Numbered from the stretch's first letter, positions 1 through 6,817 are shown. The stretch: DNA of 36,076 bases from Candidatus Woesearchaeota archaeon (GCA_019323575.1 JAHWHB010000028.1:1-36076); one strand, 5' to 3'. Notes: generated by a model from the sequence alone, not told the origin. Translations and numbers: made by a program.

Positions 1-1
1 A

Positions 2-337
2 GACGTAATAGAAAAATTTGCAGAACAATACCTAGGAGTCAACGCAAGCTACAGCGCAGACTGCAGCAAAACAGGAGACGACAAAGAATGCAAACTAACA
101 ATATCATTACACGCGACACTAGGAACAGTAATAGACATAACGCTATTCGCAACAGGAGTGCCAGCAGGCACGATGCTACTAATGGGAAACCCGATGGGAG
201 TGCCAATGCTAGCAGCAATGGTAGCAATAAAATACCTCGCCACAAAAGACCTAAAAAGCGTACAACAAGAAGCATACCTCCCACTAAACAACAAAGCAAT
301 CAACTACAGACAAACAATGGCGGTAGAATTCGCATGA
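2..337 (+). CDS. C-terminal part of an unknown membrane protein (5' end outside window)
   Basis: An open frame runs from the left edge to a TGA at 335-337, giving the last 111 residues of a protein whose start is not in the window. The visible part begins with a polar stretch containing three cysteines. It is followed by about 40 hydrophobic, glycine- and methionine-rich residues that look like one or two membrane segments, then a short polar tail. The stop overlaps the next ATG in an ATGA, so the two genes are probably translated together. I do not recognise the family. A-ending codons match the neighbouring plus-strand genes, which supports this frame over the overlapping one. Confidence 0.7.
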   Translation, partial: DVIEKFAEQYLGVNASYSADCSKTGDDKECKLTISLHATLGTVIDITLFATGVPAGTMLLMGNPMGVPMLAAMVAIKYLATKDLKSVQQEAYLPLNNKAINYRQTMAVEFA

Positions 338-897
338 AATCAAAGAAAGCATCAGCACTATACTCAGTAATCCTACTGTTCATAGTCATAGTAGCACTGC
401 CAGTACTATACTGGAGAATGACCTCAGAGGTAGAAACAACAAAAGAAACAATAGGAGAGACACAAGTCATACTGCTGAGAGCGCCATACGCAAAAGAAGA
501 TACAATCAATTATGTAGAGAAGGCAGCAGAACTAGAACTCCCTAAAATACTAAAAGAGATTGAAGCAGAGGTAACAGCGCAAAACTGCAACAAAAACACA
601 GCAGACACAATAAATGAGGTGTTCAACAAACACCTTAATGTTTACATAGACGACTTCAACAAAAAATCATACACGAAAATACCAAAAAACAACTACGACA
701 TCTACATAGAAGGAAACAACATACACGCAATAGCAACAATACCAGTAGAAAAAACACTAGCAAGACCAGGAACGCAACTCACTACAATAGGAAAAATGTG
801 GTTCTCACCAAGCTTTACAATAACAACAACAAGCCCGGAATTCCAGAAAATGACAACAGCAATAGAAGCAAAAAAACAAGCATGCGCCACTATCTAA
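334..897 (+). CDS. Unknown protein with one N-terminal membrane anchor
   Basis: 187 residues. I place the start at the ATG at 334, which overlaps the upstream stop in an ATGA. An in-frame ATG at 88 would add 82 polar, low-quality residues translated from the wrong frame of the upstream gene. The product has a basic N-terminus (MKSKKAS), one hydrophobic segment at about residues 9-28, and then a roughly 155-residue domain of mixed helix and strand, probably outside the membrane. Two cysteines (one before KNTAD, one near the C-terminus) could pair. The short basic start followed by a long hydrophobic stretch recalls pilin-like or anchored surface proteins, but no clear class III processing site is visible. 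No family recognised. Confidence 0.75.
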   Translation: MKSKKASALYSVILLFIVIVALPVLYWRMTSEVETTKETIGETQVILLRAPYAKEDTINYVEKAAELELPKILKEIEAEVTAQNCNKNTADTINEVFNKHLNVYIDDFNKKSYTKIPKNNYDIYIEGNNIHAIATIPVEKTLARPGTQLTTIGKMWFSPSFTITTTSPEFQKMTTAIEAKKQACATI

Positions 898-900
898 ATC

Positions 901-910
901 TTTAAAAATA
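901..910 (+). promoter_or_regulatory. TATA box for the RPA gene
   Basis: TTTAAAAATA just after the stop of the preceding gene. A box here predicts a transcript start near 932, directly before the GGGGTGG ribosome-binding site at 932-938 and the ATG at 942. Confidence 0.6.
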
Positions 911-941
911 CCAAGTGTTCTCGCTTAAAAAGGGGTGGAAA

Positions 942-1910
942 ATGATAAGAATGCCATTGCCGGAAATGCTGGCACGCATAAAAGAAAAAACAGGACTAAA
1001 AGAGGAAGAAATAACCGCGAAAATAGACGCCAAATGCCAATCACTAGCCGGCTTAATCTCAAAAGAAGGCGCAGCACACATAATCGCAAATGAAATGGGA
1101 GTGAAGCTCCTCGAAGGCGGCAAGATAAAAGACCTATTCCCAGGAATGAGAAATGCAGAAGTACTGGGAAGAATAACACAAATATTTGAAACAAGAGAAT
1201 TCAAAAGAGCAGACGGAAGCGACGGAAAAGTAGGAAGCTTCCTAGTAGGAGACAACACCGGAATAATCAGAATAGTATGCTGGGGAAACCAAGCAGACAC
1301 GCTCAAGGACCTAACCACAGGAACACCAGTAAAAATCACAAACGGGATGGTCAGAGAAAACCAAAGAGGGTACAAAGAAGTACACCTGAACGAGCAAAGC
1401 AAAATAGTACAAAACCCATCAGAAGAAGTCCCAGAGGTCGCAAAAGCGCAAAGAAAAACACTAAAAGAACTGACAGAAGGTGACGAACAAGTAGAAATAA
1501 TGGGAACAGTAGTACAAGTATTTGATCCTAAGTTCTTCGAAGTATGCCCGCAATGCAACACAAGACTAAAAGAGGTAGAAGGACAATGGGTATGCAATGA
1601 GCACGGAGCACTAATGCCAGATTATAGTTACTTAGTCAATGTATTCCTAGACGATGGAACAGACAACATCAGAGTAGTACTGTTCAGAAACCAAGCAGAA
1701 CGGTTATTAGGCAAAACAAAAGAACAAATGATAACATACAGAGCAAACCCAGACACGTTCGAACCATTAAAAACAGAATTGCTGGGAGAACAATTCAAAT
1801 TCCTGGGCAGAGCCAAGAAAAACACATTCTTTGACAGAATAGAGTTTATAGCAAACCAGGTGCATAAAGCAAACCCAGAAGAAGAACTGGAAAGAGTGAA
1901 CAAAGAATAA
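942..1910 (+). CDS. rpa: Replication protein A, single-stranded DNA-binding protein with zinc finger
   Basis: 322 residues. RPA coats single-stranded DNA during replication, repair and recombination. Residues 1-60 form a helical N-terminal region. Residues about 70-158 look like a first OB fold (VLGRITQIFETREF, then IIRIVCWGNQA). Residues about 185-300 hold a second OB fold interrupted by a zinc site with C202, C205, C218 and H221, the arrangement typical of archaeal RPA large subunits. A GTG at 915 is in frame, but the ATG at 942 has a good ribosome-binding site (GGGGTGG at 932-938) and fits the TATA box at 901, so I use it. The single-gene arrangement without a second RPA subunit suggests it may act alone here. 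Its stop abuts the stop of the convergent acetyltransferase. Confidence 0.9.
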   Translation: MIRMPLPEMLARIKEKTGLKEEEITAKIDAKCQSLAGLISKEGAAHIIANEMGVKLLEGGKIKDLFPGMRNAEVLGRITQIFETREFKRADGSDGKVGSFLVGDNTGIIRIVCWGNQADTLKDLTTGTPVKITNGMVRENQRGYKEVHLNEQSKIVQNPSEEVPEVAKAQRKTLKELTEGDEQVEIMGTVVQVFDPKFFEVCPQCNTRLKEVEGQWVCNEHGALMPDYSYLVNVFLDDGTDNIRVVLFRNQAERLLGKTKEQMITYRANPDTFEPLKTELLGEQFKFLGRAKKNTFFDRIEFIANQVHKANPEEELERVNKE

Positions 1911-2432
1911 TTATCTTACCACAGCCCAAACCATATCATCCAAATATTTACCGTCCTTAAACTTGTTTTTCCTAAGAATGCCCTCTAATTTGTAGCCAGC
2001 TTTTTCCAAAACACGTGCAGAAGCCTTATTGTAAGACCTACACCAAGCCCAAACCCTCTTCAACTTGTACTTCTTGAAAGCATAAGGAGTTATAACTTTC
2101 ACAGCCTTTGTAGCAAGACCCTTATTCCTAAACCCTGGATGAATACCATACGAAATCTTTGCACGATGCTCAAAAAACTTCTCATTCAAATCATGAATCT
2201 CAATAAAACCAGCAAAATCGCCTTTCACATCAATAACAAAACTTTCGGAATGCGGCTTTCTCTTCTTATATTCTGCAATCTTCTTTCTAATTTCTTTTTT
2301 CGCATCAGCCAAATTCTTAGGAATAGTCATAAAACCCAGCCTAGAAAGTCGATCCTGCTGACAATCAAAAAAACCCTTAGCATCAGACATCCTGAAATGC
2401 CTTAAGATGAAACCTTTTGATTTAATTATCAT
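1911..2432 (-). CDS. GNAT-family acetyltransferase, RimJ/RimL-like
   Basis: 173 residues. Likely transfers acetyl from acetyl-CoA to an amino group, perhaps a protein N-terminus as in RimJ/RimL; the substrate is unknown. The start of the family fold is seen in ILRHFRMSDAKGFFDC, and the acetyl-CoA-binding motif A in YGIHPGFRNKGLATKAV (about residues 104-120), where G-x-x-x-x-G-x-A replaces the strict Q/RxxGxG/A form. The C-terminal NKASARVLEKAGYKLEG segment is the classic GNAT motif B. The start at 2432 is chosen over an upstream in-frame ATG because a minus-strand TATA-like TTTAAAT (2454-2460) lies 26 bases away, making the gene leaderless, and the upstream extension is only hydrophobic residues over the promoter. 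Ends directly against RPA. Confidence 0.88.
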   Translation of the reverse strand: MIIKSKGFILRHFRMSDAKGFFDCQQDRLSRLGFMTIPKNLADAKKEIRKKIAEYKKRKPHSESFVIDVKGDFAGFIEIHDLNEKFFEHRAKISYGIHPGFRNKGLATKAVKVITPYAFKKYKLKRVWAWCRSYNKASARVLEKAGYKLEGILRKNKFKDGKYLDDMVWAVVR

Positions 2433-2499
2433 GCCAGTTAATAACAACCCGTTATTTAAAAAGATTACAATTATAAACAACGTTTCTATTATAAAGACA

Positions 2500-3018
2500 A
2501 TGATTCCAGTATACTGCATAAAAGTTCCAGAATATCAAGTAAAAACAAAACCAGACTGGACGAAAATCGGAAACAAAATAGACAAAATCATCAAAAAACA
2601 TTTTCTAGGGAAAAAAGTAGCAATAAGATGCCTGAGCTCCAAGGAACACAAAGGCAAAACCATCAATCAGCTGATAAAAATCATAAGAACAACAGGGACA
2701 GACAGGTATGACCCAAAAAGAAAAGGAGACAGATACGAAAACATAGAAGGAAAACACATAGACTTCTTCGCACTGGACTATCTAATCAAGCCAAAAACAA
2801 AAATAATGCAAAACTTCATCGAACCATTCTACACCTGGCCAATAAAATTCAAACAAAAACCAACAAGGGTAGACCTTGCCATAGTGTACGATTTCTCAAA
2901 ACTAAAAAGAGTGCTCCACCAATACGAAGGAAGAACAGACATCAAAAGAGACGGATTCATGTTCAAAGACCACAAGAACAAGCAAAAAGCAGTACTCGGA
3001 ATAATCAAGATTCTTTAA
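2500..3018 (+). CDS. Unknown basic protein
   Basis: 172 residues, lysine-rich, no membrane segment and no signal peptide. I do not recognise a family. Visible features are a conserved-looking N-terminal strand (MIPVYCIKVPEYQ), a dense basic block around TGTDRYDPKRKGDRYENIEG, and an aromatic patch (FIEPFYTWPIKF). The basic character would suit nucleic-acid binding, but that is a guess. The start at 2500 is supported by TTATAAAC at 2471-2478, centred about 26 bases upstream, so the gene is probably leaderless; longer in-frame starts would run across the divergent GNAT promoter. The last 14 bases overlap the 3' end of the convergent gene. Confidence 0.7.
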   Translation: MIPVYCIKVPEYQVKTKPDWTKIGNKIDKIIKKHFLGKKVAIRCLSSKEHKGKTINQLIKIIRTTGTDRYDPKRKGDRYENIEGKHIDFFALDYLIKPKTKIMQNFIEPFYTWPIKFKQKPTRVDLAIVYDFSKLKRVLHQYEGRTDIKRDGFMFKDHKNKQKAVLGIIKIL

Positions 3019-3421
3019 GCATTCCCAAAACCTTAGAATACTTAGCCTTAATCTCCAACAACTTCTCCTTAGTCAACTTAAAATCAGGATCCTTCAAGTC
3101 CCAGCAAAACTCAGTAACCCGCTCTCCGTCAGCACGCTCGTCAAAATCAAGATAGTTACTATCATCACCATGAGGGCCATACGAGAATTCAAGATCATAA
3201 TTGCCCAAAAAAGCCTGATACTGCTTAACATCAACAGAATCAAAGTTATCTAAAACATAATCAATAACACTAATCCAAAACTCAACAATTCTCTTCGCAA
3301 AAGCCTTATCCTCAGGAATAATCTGGTCATTATATTTTTCCCAGTCATTCCAAACCTTAGCAAATTCCCTTTTAATCTCGTTGTACTCTTTCTCAAGACG
3401 TTCAGGCAGTTTATTCATCAT
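3005..3421 (-). CDS. Unknown acidic soluble protein
   Basis: 138 residues, acidic and predicted largely helical. The N-terminal half is charged helices (LPERLEKEYNEIKREFAKVWNDWEKY). The centre holds an aromatic/acidic patch with FSYGPHGDDSNYLDFDERADG, and the C-terminus is another helix. No family recognised, no membrane segment. ATG at 3421 (or the adjacent ATG at 3418) is preferred to an upstream TTG; an A/T-rich TATA-like stretch at 3442-3450 on this strand sits at the leaderless distance. The 3' end overlaps the convergent 172-residue gene by 14 bases, and the 5' end faces the YdjM-like gene across 62 bases. Confidence 0.7.
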   Translation of the reverse strand: MMNKLPERLEKEYNEIKREFAKVWNDWEKYNDQIIPEDKAFAKRIVEFWISVIDYVLDNFDSVDVKQYQAFLGNYDLEFSYGPHGDDSNYLDFDERADGERVTEFCWDLKDPDFKLTKEKLLEIKAKYSKVLGMLKES

Positions 3422-3483
3422 AAACAAACAAAAATAAATAATAGTTAAAAAATTAACGTTTTAACAGAAAAAGGTGAACAAAA
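3422..3483. promoter_or_regulatory. Divergent promoter region with a small palindrome
   Basis: This 62-base spacer between two divergent genes contains the palindrome GTTAAAAAATTAAC (3444-3457) followed by GTTTTAAC (3458-3465). It must hold promoters for both directions, and a ribosome-binding site AAGGTGAAC (3471-3479) serves the plus-strand gene. The palindrome overlaps the likely TATA box of the minus gene, so it could be either a shared TATA element or an operator. Confidence 0.4.
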
Positions 3484-3945
3484 ATGATGGGAAGAACACA
3501 CATGGCATTCGGATTCCTGGCAGGAATGCTGACATATCCCCTATTCGGAGCAAACTGGCTGTTATTCGTGCCACTGGCAACAATAGGAGCACTATTCCCA
3601 GACGTAGACCACGAAAACAGCAAAATAAACAAAACACTACCAGTAACAAGATGGATACCAACATTCTTCAAACACAGAGGAATATTCCACAGCATATTCG
3701 CACCAATCATACTATACGTAATATTCTACTCAGCAAACCTAAAAACAATAGGACTCCCACTAACAATAGGATACCTAGCACACCTAGCAAGCGACTGCCT
3801 AACACAATCAGGCTGCAACCTACTACATCCACTAAGCAACTTCAGAATAAGCGGCTTCGTAAGAACAGACGGAGCAATGGAATTAATAATAATGGGAGCA
3901 GTACTGCTCGCAAACATACTGCTCGTAACAAAAATAATATTCTAA
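3484..3945 (+). CDS. YdjM/DUF457-family membrane-bound metal-dependent hydrolase
   Basis: 153 residues with about four membrane segments. The family (YdjM, LexA-regulated membrane hydrolases in bacteria) has conserved histidines and aspartates thought to bind metal. Here they are H6 in HMAFG, D40/D42/H43 in FPDVDHEN, H64 and H69 in HRGIFHS, and H100/D104 in HLASDCLTQSG. Length is a little under the usual 160-200. Substrate unknown in the family generally. AAGGTGAAC at 3471-3479 is the ribosome-binding site; ATG 3484 or the immediately following ATG 3487 could start it. The stop abuts the stop of the next, convergent membrane protein gene. Confidence 0.85.
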   Translation: MMGRTHMAFGFLAGMLTYPLFGANWLLFVPLATIGALFPDVDHENSKINKTLPVTRWIPTFFKHRGIFHSIFAPIILYVIFYSANLKTIGLPLTIGYLAHLASDCLTQSGCNLLHPLSNFRISGFVRTDGAMELIIMGAVLLANILLVTKIIF

Positions 3946-4191
3946 CTATTTCTTAGCAAACTTGTTGTAAATCAAAGCAAACAACCAGCAGCCAATACCA
4001 GCATCGACAAAACCGTAAACAGCTCCAACAACAACACCAAGCCAGCTCATAGAATAGCCAGGATAAATTTCTACAAAAATAGACAACAATGCGCCATCAT
4101 AACCAATCAACAAAAACAGAATGGTCGTAACTGCCATAACAGCGCCCCAGATAATTCCTCCAGCTAATCCAAAAGCTTTTGCATTCAACAT
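3946..4191 (-). CDS. Small two- to three-span membrane protein (holin-like/DUF5676-like)
   Basis: 81 residues with hydrophobic segments at about 9-28, 33-45 (with SMSWLG just after) and 50-75, ending in a basic NKFAKK tail. The pattern (MLNAKAFGLAGGIIWG near the start, GVVVGAVYGFVDAGIGCWLFALIYN near the end) resembles small proteins often labelled phage-holin-like or DUF5676; nothing around it is phage-like, so a lytic role is not implied. The start is well supported: a full GAGGTGAT ribosome-binding site at 4195-4202 on this strand and a TATA-like TTTTATATA at about 4225-4233. Confidence 0.75.
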   Translation of the reverse strand: MLNAKAFGLAGGIIWGAVMAVTTILFLLIGYDGALLSIFVEIYPGYSMSWLGVVVGAVYGFVDAGIGCWLFALIYNKFAKK

Positions 4192-4247
4192 ATTATCACC
4201 TCACACCAAAAGAATGAATTATCGTATATAAAAGATACCAAAAAACC

Positions 4248-4261
4248 CACTGGACACTGGA
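4248..4261. repeat. Tandem heptamer CACTGGA x2 upstream of the TATA box
   Basis: CACTGGA occurs twice without spacer at 4248-4254 and 4255-4261, 18-31 bases before the TATA box at 4279. It could be an activator site for the 83-residue protein gene; two short copies could also be chance. Confidence 0.3.
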
Positions 4262-4278
4262 CAAACACCCTCCTGAGG

Positions 4279-4286
4279 TATATAAA
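4279..4286 (+). promoter_or_regulatory. TATA box for the 83-residue protein gene
   Basis: TATATAAA followed by CC, preceded by GAGG. The centre predicts a transcript start near 4309-4310, which leaves a leader of about 63 bases before the ATG at 4373. Confidence 0.65.
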
Positions 4287-4309
4287 CCAAACAAGACTAT
4301 ATTCTAAAC

Positions 4310-4372
4310 AACGCGAGCACCTCAGCCCGAACGGGACTGAAACAAGATGCGATAAGCAAATGAGGTGAAAAA
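4310..4372 (+). promoter_or_regulatory. Structured leader with two mutually exclusive hairpins; one hides the ribosome-binding site
   Basis: CACCTCA (4318-4324) is perfectly complementary to TGAGGTG (4361-4367), which contains the GAGGTG ribosome-binding site of the gene at 4373. The same left arm can instead join a local hairpin: TCAG and CCC (4322-4328) pair with GGG and CTGA (4333-4340, one bulged A), capped by GAAC. Bases 4322-4324 cannot be in both. The leader also holds two Met-Arg-stop reading frames (ATGCGATAA at 4347-4355 and ATGAGGTGA at 4360-4368). This has the layout of a translational on/off switch; the trigger is unknown. Confidence 0.5.
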
Positions 4373-4624
4373 ATGGAAAACCAACCAGAAAAAAAGTTCA
4401 GCACAGGCGCAATCAGCGCAACTGTCTGGAAAAACGTCCGAGAAAAAGACGGAAAAACATTTGAGACAAAAACAGTAAGCCTGCAAAGAAGATACACAGA
4501 CAAAACAGGACAATGGCAGAGCACCAATTCTCTAAGATTGAACGACCTGCCAAAAGCAGCACTAGTACTAGAAGAAGCATACAAGTACCTAGTACTAAAC
4601 GAAAAAACAGAAGCAACCGCATAA
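4373..4624 (+). CDS. Small conserved-looking protein with ATVWKN motif, upstream of radA
   Basis: 83 residues, soluble. The core reads GAISATVWKN, then alternating strand-like segments (TVSLQRRYTDKTGQWQSTNSLR) and a C-terminal helix (DLPKAALVLEEAYKYLVL). That looks like a compact beta-sheet plus helix fold such as those of small single-stranded DNA/RNA-binding proteins, though no family can be named with certainty; I associate this motif set with widespread uncharacterised small proteins. Position just upstream of radA in the same direction suggests a link to recombination or repair. The ribosome-binding site GAGGTG (4362-4367) can be sequestered by the leader. A T-rich stretch follows the stop. 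Confidence 0.75.
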   Translation: MENQPEKKFSTGAISATVWKNVREKDGKTFETKTVSLQRRYTDKTGQWQSTNSLRLNDLPKAALVLEEAYKYLVLNEKTEATA

Positions 4625-4631
4625 AATCCAA

Positions 4632-4648
4632 TTTTTTATTTTATTTTT
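4632..4648 (+). terminator. T-rich terminator between the 83-residue gene and radA
   Basis: Seventeen bases, all T except two A, on a strand that is otherwise very poor in T. Archaeal RNA polymerase terminates at such tracts. No TATA box is obvious between here and radA at 4686, so some readthrough, or an unrecognised promoter, must serve radA. Confidence 0.5.
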
Positions 4649-4685
4649 GAAAAAAACCCAAACAAAAAAGAAAGGTGAACAAAAA

Positions 4686-5726
4686 ATGGCAAACAAAAAA
4701 TATATAGAAGAAGAACAAACAATACAAATAGAAACACCAGAGGGAGTGGTCGAAATCACAAAAAAAGAAGAAGAACCAAAAAAGAAAGTATCAAGCGTAC
4801 AAGACCTGCCAGGAGTAGGACCTGCATCAATAGAAAAACTATCCGCGGCAGGATTCCACGACCTAATGAGCATAGCAGTAGCCACGCCAGGAGAAATAGT
4901 AGGTGCAACAGAAATGAGCGAGGCAACAGCCAAAAAAATCATCGCGATCGCAAGAGCAAACCTAGAAATGGAATTCACATCCGGAGAGGAACTCATGAAA
5001 AAAAGAGAAAAAATGCTCAAAATAACATCAGGCAGCAAAGAAGTAGACAAGCTCATGGGAGGAGGGTTTGAAACCGGAGCAATAACAGAAGCATACGGAC
5101 AATACGGCTCAGGAAAATCACAAATAGCACACGCGCTTTCAGTCAGAGTACAACTGCCACCAGACCAAGGAGGAGCAGGAGGCGTAGCAGTCTACATCGA
5201 CACAGAAGGAACGTTCAGACCAGAAAGAATAACACAAATAGCAACAGCACTAGGAATGGACCCGCAAGAAGCACTCAAAAACGTAAAAGTAGCAAGAGCA
5301 TTCAACTCAGACCACCAACTACTACTAGCAGAAAAAGTAGAAGACCTAATCAAACAAGGAGTTAACGTAAAACTAATCGTAGTAGACAGCCTAACAGCAC
5401 ACTTCAGAGCAGAATTCATAGGCAGAGGAACACTAGCAGACAGACAACAAAGAATCAACAAACACATGCACTCATTAATGAAAGTAGCAGACAAACACAA
5501 CATCGCAGTCTACGTAACAAACCAAGTCATGGCAAAACCAGACCAGTTCTTCGGAGACCCAACAGAAGCAATAGGAGGACACATAGTAGCACACAACAGT
5601 ACATACAGATTATATCTGAGACGAGGCAAAAAAGGCACCAGAGTGGCAAAAATGGTAGACTCGCCAAACATGCCAGAAGCAGAAGCAGTATTCACATTAA
5701 CAGAAGACGGCGTAAAAGACGCCTAA
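4686..5726 (+). CDS. radA: RadA recombinase (archaeal RecA/Rad51 family)
   Basis: 346 residues, normal length for archaeal RadA. It forms filaments on single-stranded DNA and catalyses ATP-dependent strand exchange. An acidic/basic N-terminal extension is followed by the helix-hairpin-helix domain (LPGVGPASIEKLSAAGF, about 41-57). Walker A is GQYGSGKS (138-145), the FRPERI motif follows at about 177-182, Walker B is LIVVDS (230-235), and the loop 2 region ends with FGDPTEAIGGHIVAHNSTYRL. All key residues are present. An in-frame ATG at 4647 exists, but the ribosome-binding site AAAGGTGAAC at 4672-4681 sets the start at 4686. A-ending codons dominate, unlike RadB on the other strand. Confidence 0.97.
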   Translation: MANKKYIEEEQTIQIETPEGVVEITKKEEEPKKKVSSVQDLPGVGPASIEKLSAAGFHDLMSIAVATPGEIVGATEMSEATAKKIIAIARANLEMEFTSGEELMKKREKMLKITSGSKEVDKLMGGGFETGAITEAYGQYGSGKSQIAHALSVRVQLPPDQGGAGGVAVYIDTEGTFRPERITQIATALGMDPQEALKNVKVARAFNSDHQLLLAEKVEDLIKQGVNVKLIVVDSLTAHFRAEFIGRGTLADRQQRINKHMHSLMKVADKHNIAVYVTNQVMAKPDQFFGDPTEAIGGHIVAHNSTYRLYLRRGKKGTRVAKMVDSPNMPEAEAVFTLTEDGVKDA

Positions 5727-5735
5727 TACACAAGA

Positions 5736-5743
5736 TTTAAATA
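5736..5743 (+). promoter_or_regulatory. TATA box for the TRAM-domain gene
   Basis: TTTAAATA ten bases after the radA stop. It predicts transcription starting at about 5764-5767, which is the first base of the hairpin at 5764-5786. Confidence 0.6.
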
Positions 5744-5763
5744 CATCACAGAAGGAAAAAGCC

Positions 5764-5786
5764 TTGCACGTAGAAACTACGTGCAA
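5764..5786 (+). promoter_or_regulatory. Perfect 10-bp hairpin at the predicted 5' end of the TRAM mRNA
   Basis: TTGCACGTAG (5764-5773) and CTACGTGCAA (5777-5786) are exact complements separated by AAA. The ribosome-binding site AGGTAGGTG (5795-5803) and ATG (5813) lie just downstream. At this position it would cap the mRNA with a stem, protecting the end or responding to temperature or to an RNA-binding protein, possibly the TRAM protein itself. As DNA it could equally be an operator over the start site. Confidence 0.6.
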
Positions 5787-5812
5787 ATATACATAGGTAG
5801 GTGAAATAAATT

Positions 5813-6250
5813 ATGTACGGAGAAAGAAAAGGTGGCTTCCGACCACGCGGAGGCATGGGAATGAGCCCCCCAGTAAAAGTGGGCGAAGAGTTAGACGTGA
5901 CCATAGAGGCTGTCGGCGAAAAAGGCGATGGCATAGCCAAGAAAAACGGCTTCGTGCTGTTTATTCCAGGCGTCAAAGAAGGACAGCAAGTCCACATACG
6001 CATAACAAAAGTTTTGCGAAAAGTAGGATTTGCAGAAGTAGTAGGCGAGGGCGCAGCCCCAGCAGAAGCACCGGCAGAAGCAGCTGAAAGCGAAAGCTTT
6101 GGCGAAGAAGCCCCAGCAGAAGAAACTGCTGAAGCACCTGCAGAAGATTCAGAAAGCTTTGGCGAAGAAGCTCCTGCAGAAGAGCCTGCTGAAGAACCTG
6201 CTGAAGAACCTGCAGAAGAGCCATCTGAAGAAACTTCTGAAGAACAATAA
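5813..6250 (+). CDS. TRAM-domain RNA-binding protein with long acidic repeat tail
   Basis: 145 residues. Residues 1-18 are a glycine/arginine-rich head (GERKGGFRPRGGMG). Residues 20-78 form a TRAM domain (VGEELDVTIEAVGEKGDGIAKKNGFVLFIPGV, then HIRITKVLRKVGFAEVVG). Stand-alone archaeal TRAM proteins are small RNA chaperones, some cold-induced. Residues 80-145 are an unusual tail of Glu, Ala, Pro with two copies of ESFGEEAPAEE and four AEEP units; normal stand-alone TRAM proteins lack it. The tail is repetitive at DNA level, so copy number may vary. Base use is purine-rich, with G above C, unlike neighbouring plus genes, which may reflect high expression. Start set by AGGTAGGTG. Confidence 0.9.
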   Translation: MYGERKGGFRPRGGMGMSPPVKVGEELDVTIEAVGEKGDGIAKKNGFVLFIPGVKEGQQVHIRITKVLRKVGFAEVVGEGAAPAEAPAEAAESESFGEEAPAEETAEAPAEDSESFGEEAPAEEPAEEPAEEPAEEPSEETSEEQ

Positions 6251-6251
6251 G

Positions 6252-6282
6252 TTTTTTATCTTTCTTATCTTCTTTTTTTTTT
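6252..6282 (+). terminator. Long T/C-rich terminator tract after the TRAM gene
   Basis: Starts with GTTTTTTATC right after the stop and ends in ten T before the next ATG at 6286. Strong T tract on a T-poor strand, as expected for archaeal termination. Confidence 0.6.
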
Positions 6283-6285
6283 AAA

Positions 6286-6816
6286 ATGAGAGTATTCATA
6301 GCATTTGAAGTATCACAAGAAGCAAAAGAAAAGCTCCTAAACGCACAAAAAAAACTACAAACAGACAACGCAAAACTAAACCTCACAAAAAGCTTCCATT
6401 TAACACTAAAATTTCTTGGAGAGATAACGCCAGCAAGAGCAGAAGAGACAAGAAAAAAACTAGAGACAATACAATTCCAAAAATTCACAGCAAAACTAAA
6501 CGGAACAGGAGTATTCCCAGAAGAAAACCACATAAGAGTCGTATGGGCAGGAATAGAACCAAAAGACACAATCTGCGAACTACAACACAAAATAGACGAA
6601 GCACTGGGCGAAAAAGAAAAAGACTTCCAACCACACATCACACTGGCAAGAGTCAAACACGTAAAAGACAAAAAACAATTCACAGAACACATCAAAAAAC
6701 TGAAAATAGAACCAATAAGCTTTGAAGTCAAAGAATTCAAACTAATACAAAGCAAACTAGGAAGCCAAGGACCAGAGTACACAGACCTGGCAACATATTC
6801 TGCAAAAGATTTATAA
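6286..6816 (+). CDS. thpR: RNA 2',3'-cyclic phosphodiesterase / 2'-5' RNA ligase family
   Basis: 176 residues, usual length. Members of this 2H phosphoesterase family hydrolyse 2',3'-cyclic phosphate ends of RNA to 2'-phosphate and can join tRNA halves through a 2'-5' bond in vitro. Both catalytic H-x-T-x motifs are present: HLTL at 38-41 and HITL at 117-120. Start MRVFIAFEVS is typical of the family. There is no room for a leader with a ribosome-binding site, because the ATG follows the T tract within a few bases; the gene is either read from the TRAM promoter or leaderless. The stop codon is embedded in the TATA box of rps2. Confidence 0.95.
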   Translation: MRVFIAFEVSQEAKEKLLNAQKKLQTDNAKLNLTKSFHLTLKFLGEITPARAEETRKKLETIQFQKFTAKLNGTGVFPEENHIRVVWAGIEPKDTICELQHKIDEALGEKEKDFQPHITLARVKHVKDKKQFTEHIKKLKIEPISFEVKEFKLIQSKLGSQGPEYTDLATYSAKDL

Positions 6817-6817
6817 A
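6810..6817 (+). promoter_or_regulatory. TATA box for rps2, overlapping the thpR stop codon
   Basis: TTTATAAA followed by CC. The centre predicts a transcript start near 6840-6841, giving a leader of about 119 bases, by far the longest in the window. Confidence 0.65.

Noticed and set aside
88..333. In-frame N-terminal extension of the anchored protein back to ATG 88
   Set aside because: It translates the overlapping frame of the upstream gene into a polar low-complexity segment; the ATGA overlap at 334 and the signal-like start there fit better.
915..941. GTG start for RPA
   Set aside because: It lies too close to the TATA box, and the ATG at 942 has a proper ribosome-binding site.
3946..4191. 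Prophage remnant suggested by the holin-like protein
   Set aside because: No phage genes, integrase or attachment-site repeats are nearby; small membrane proteins of this type are common outside phages.
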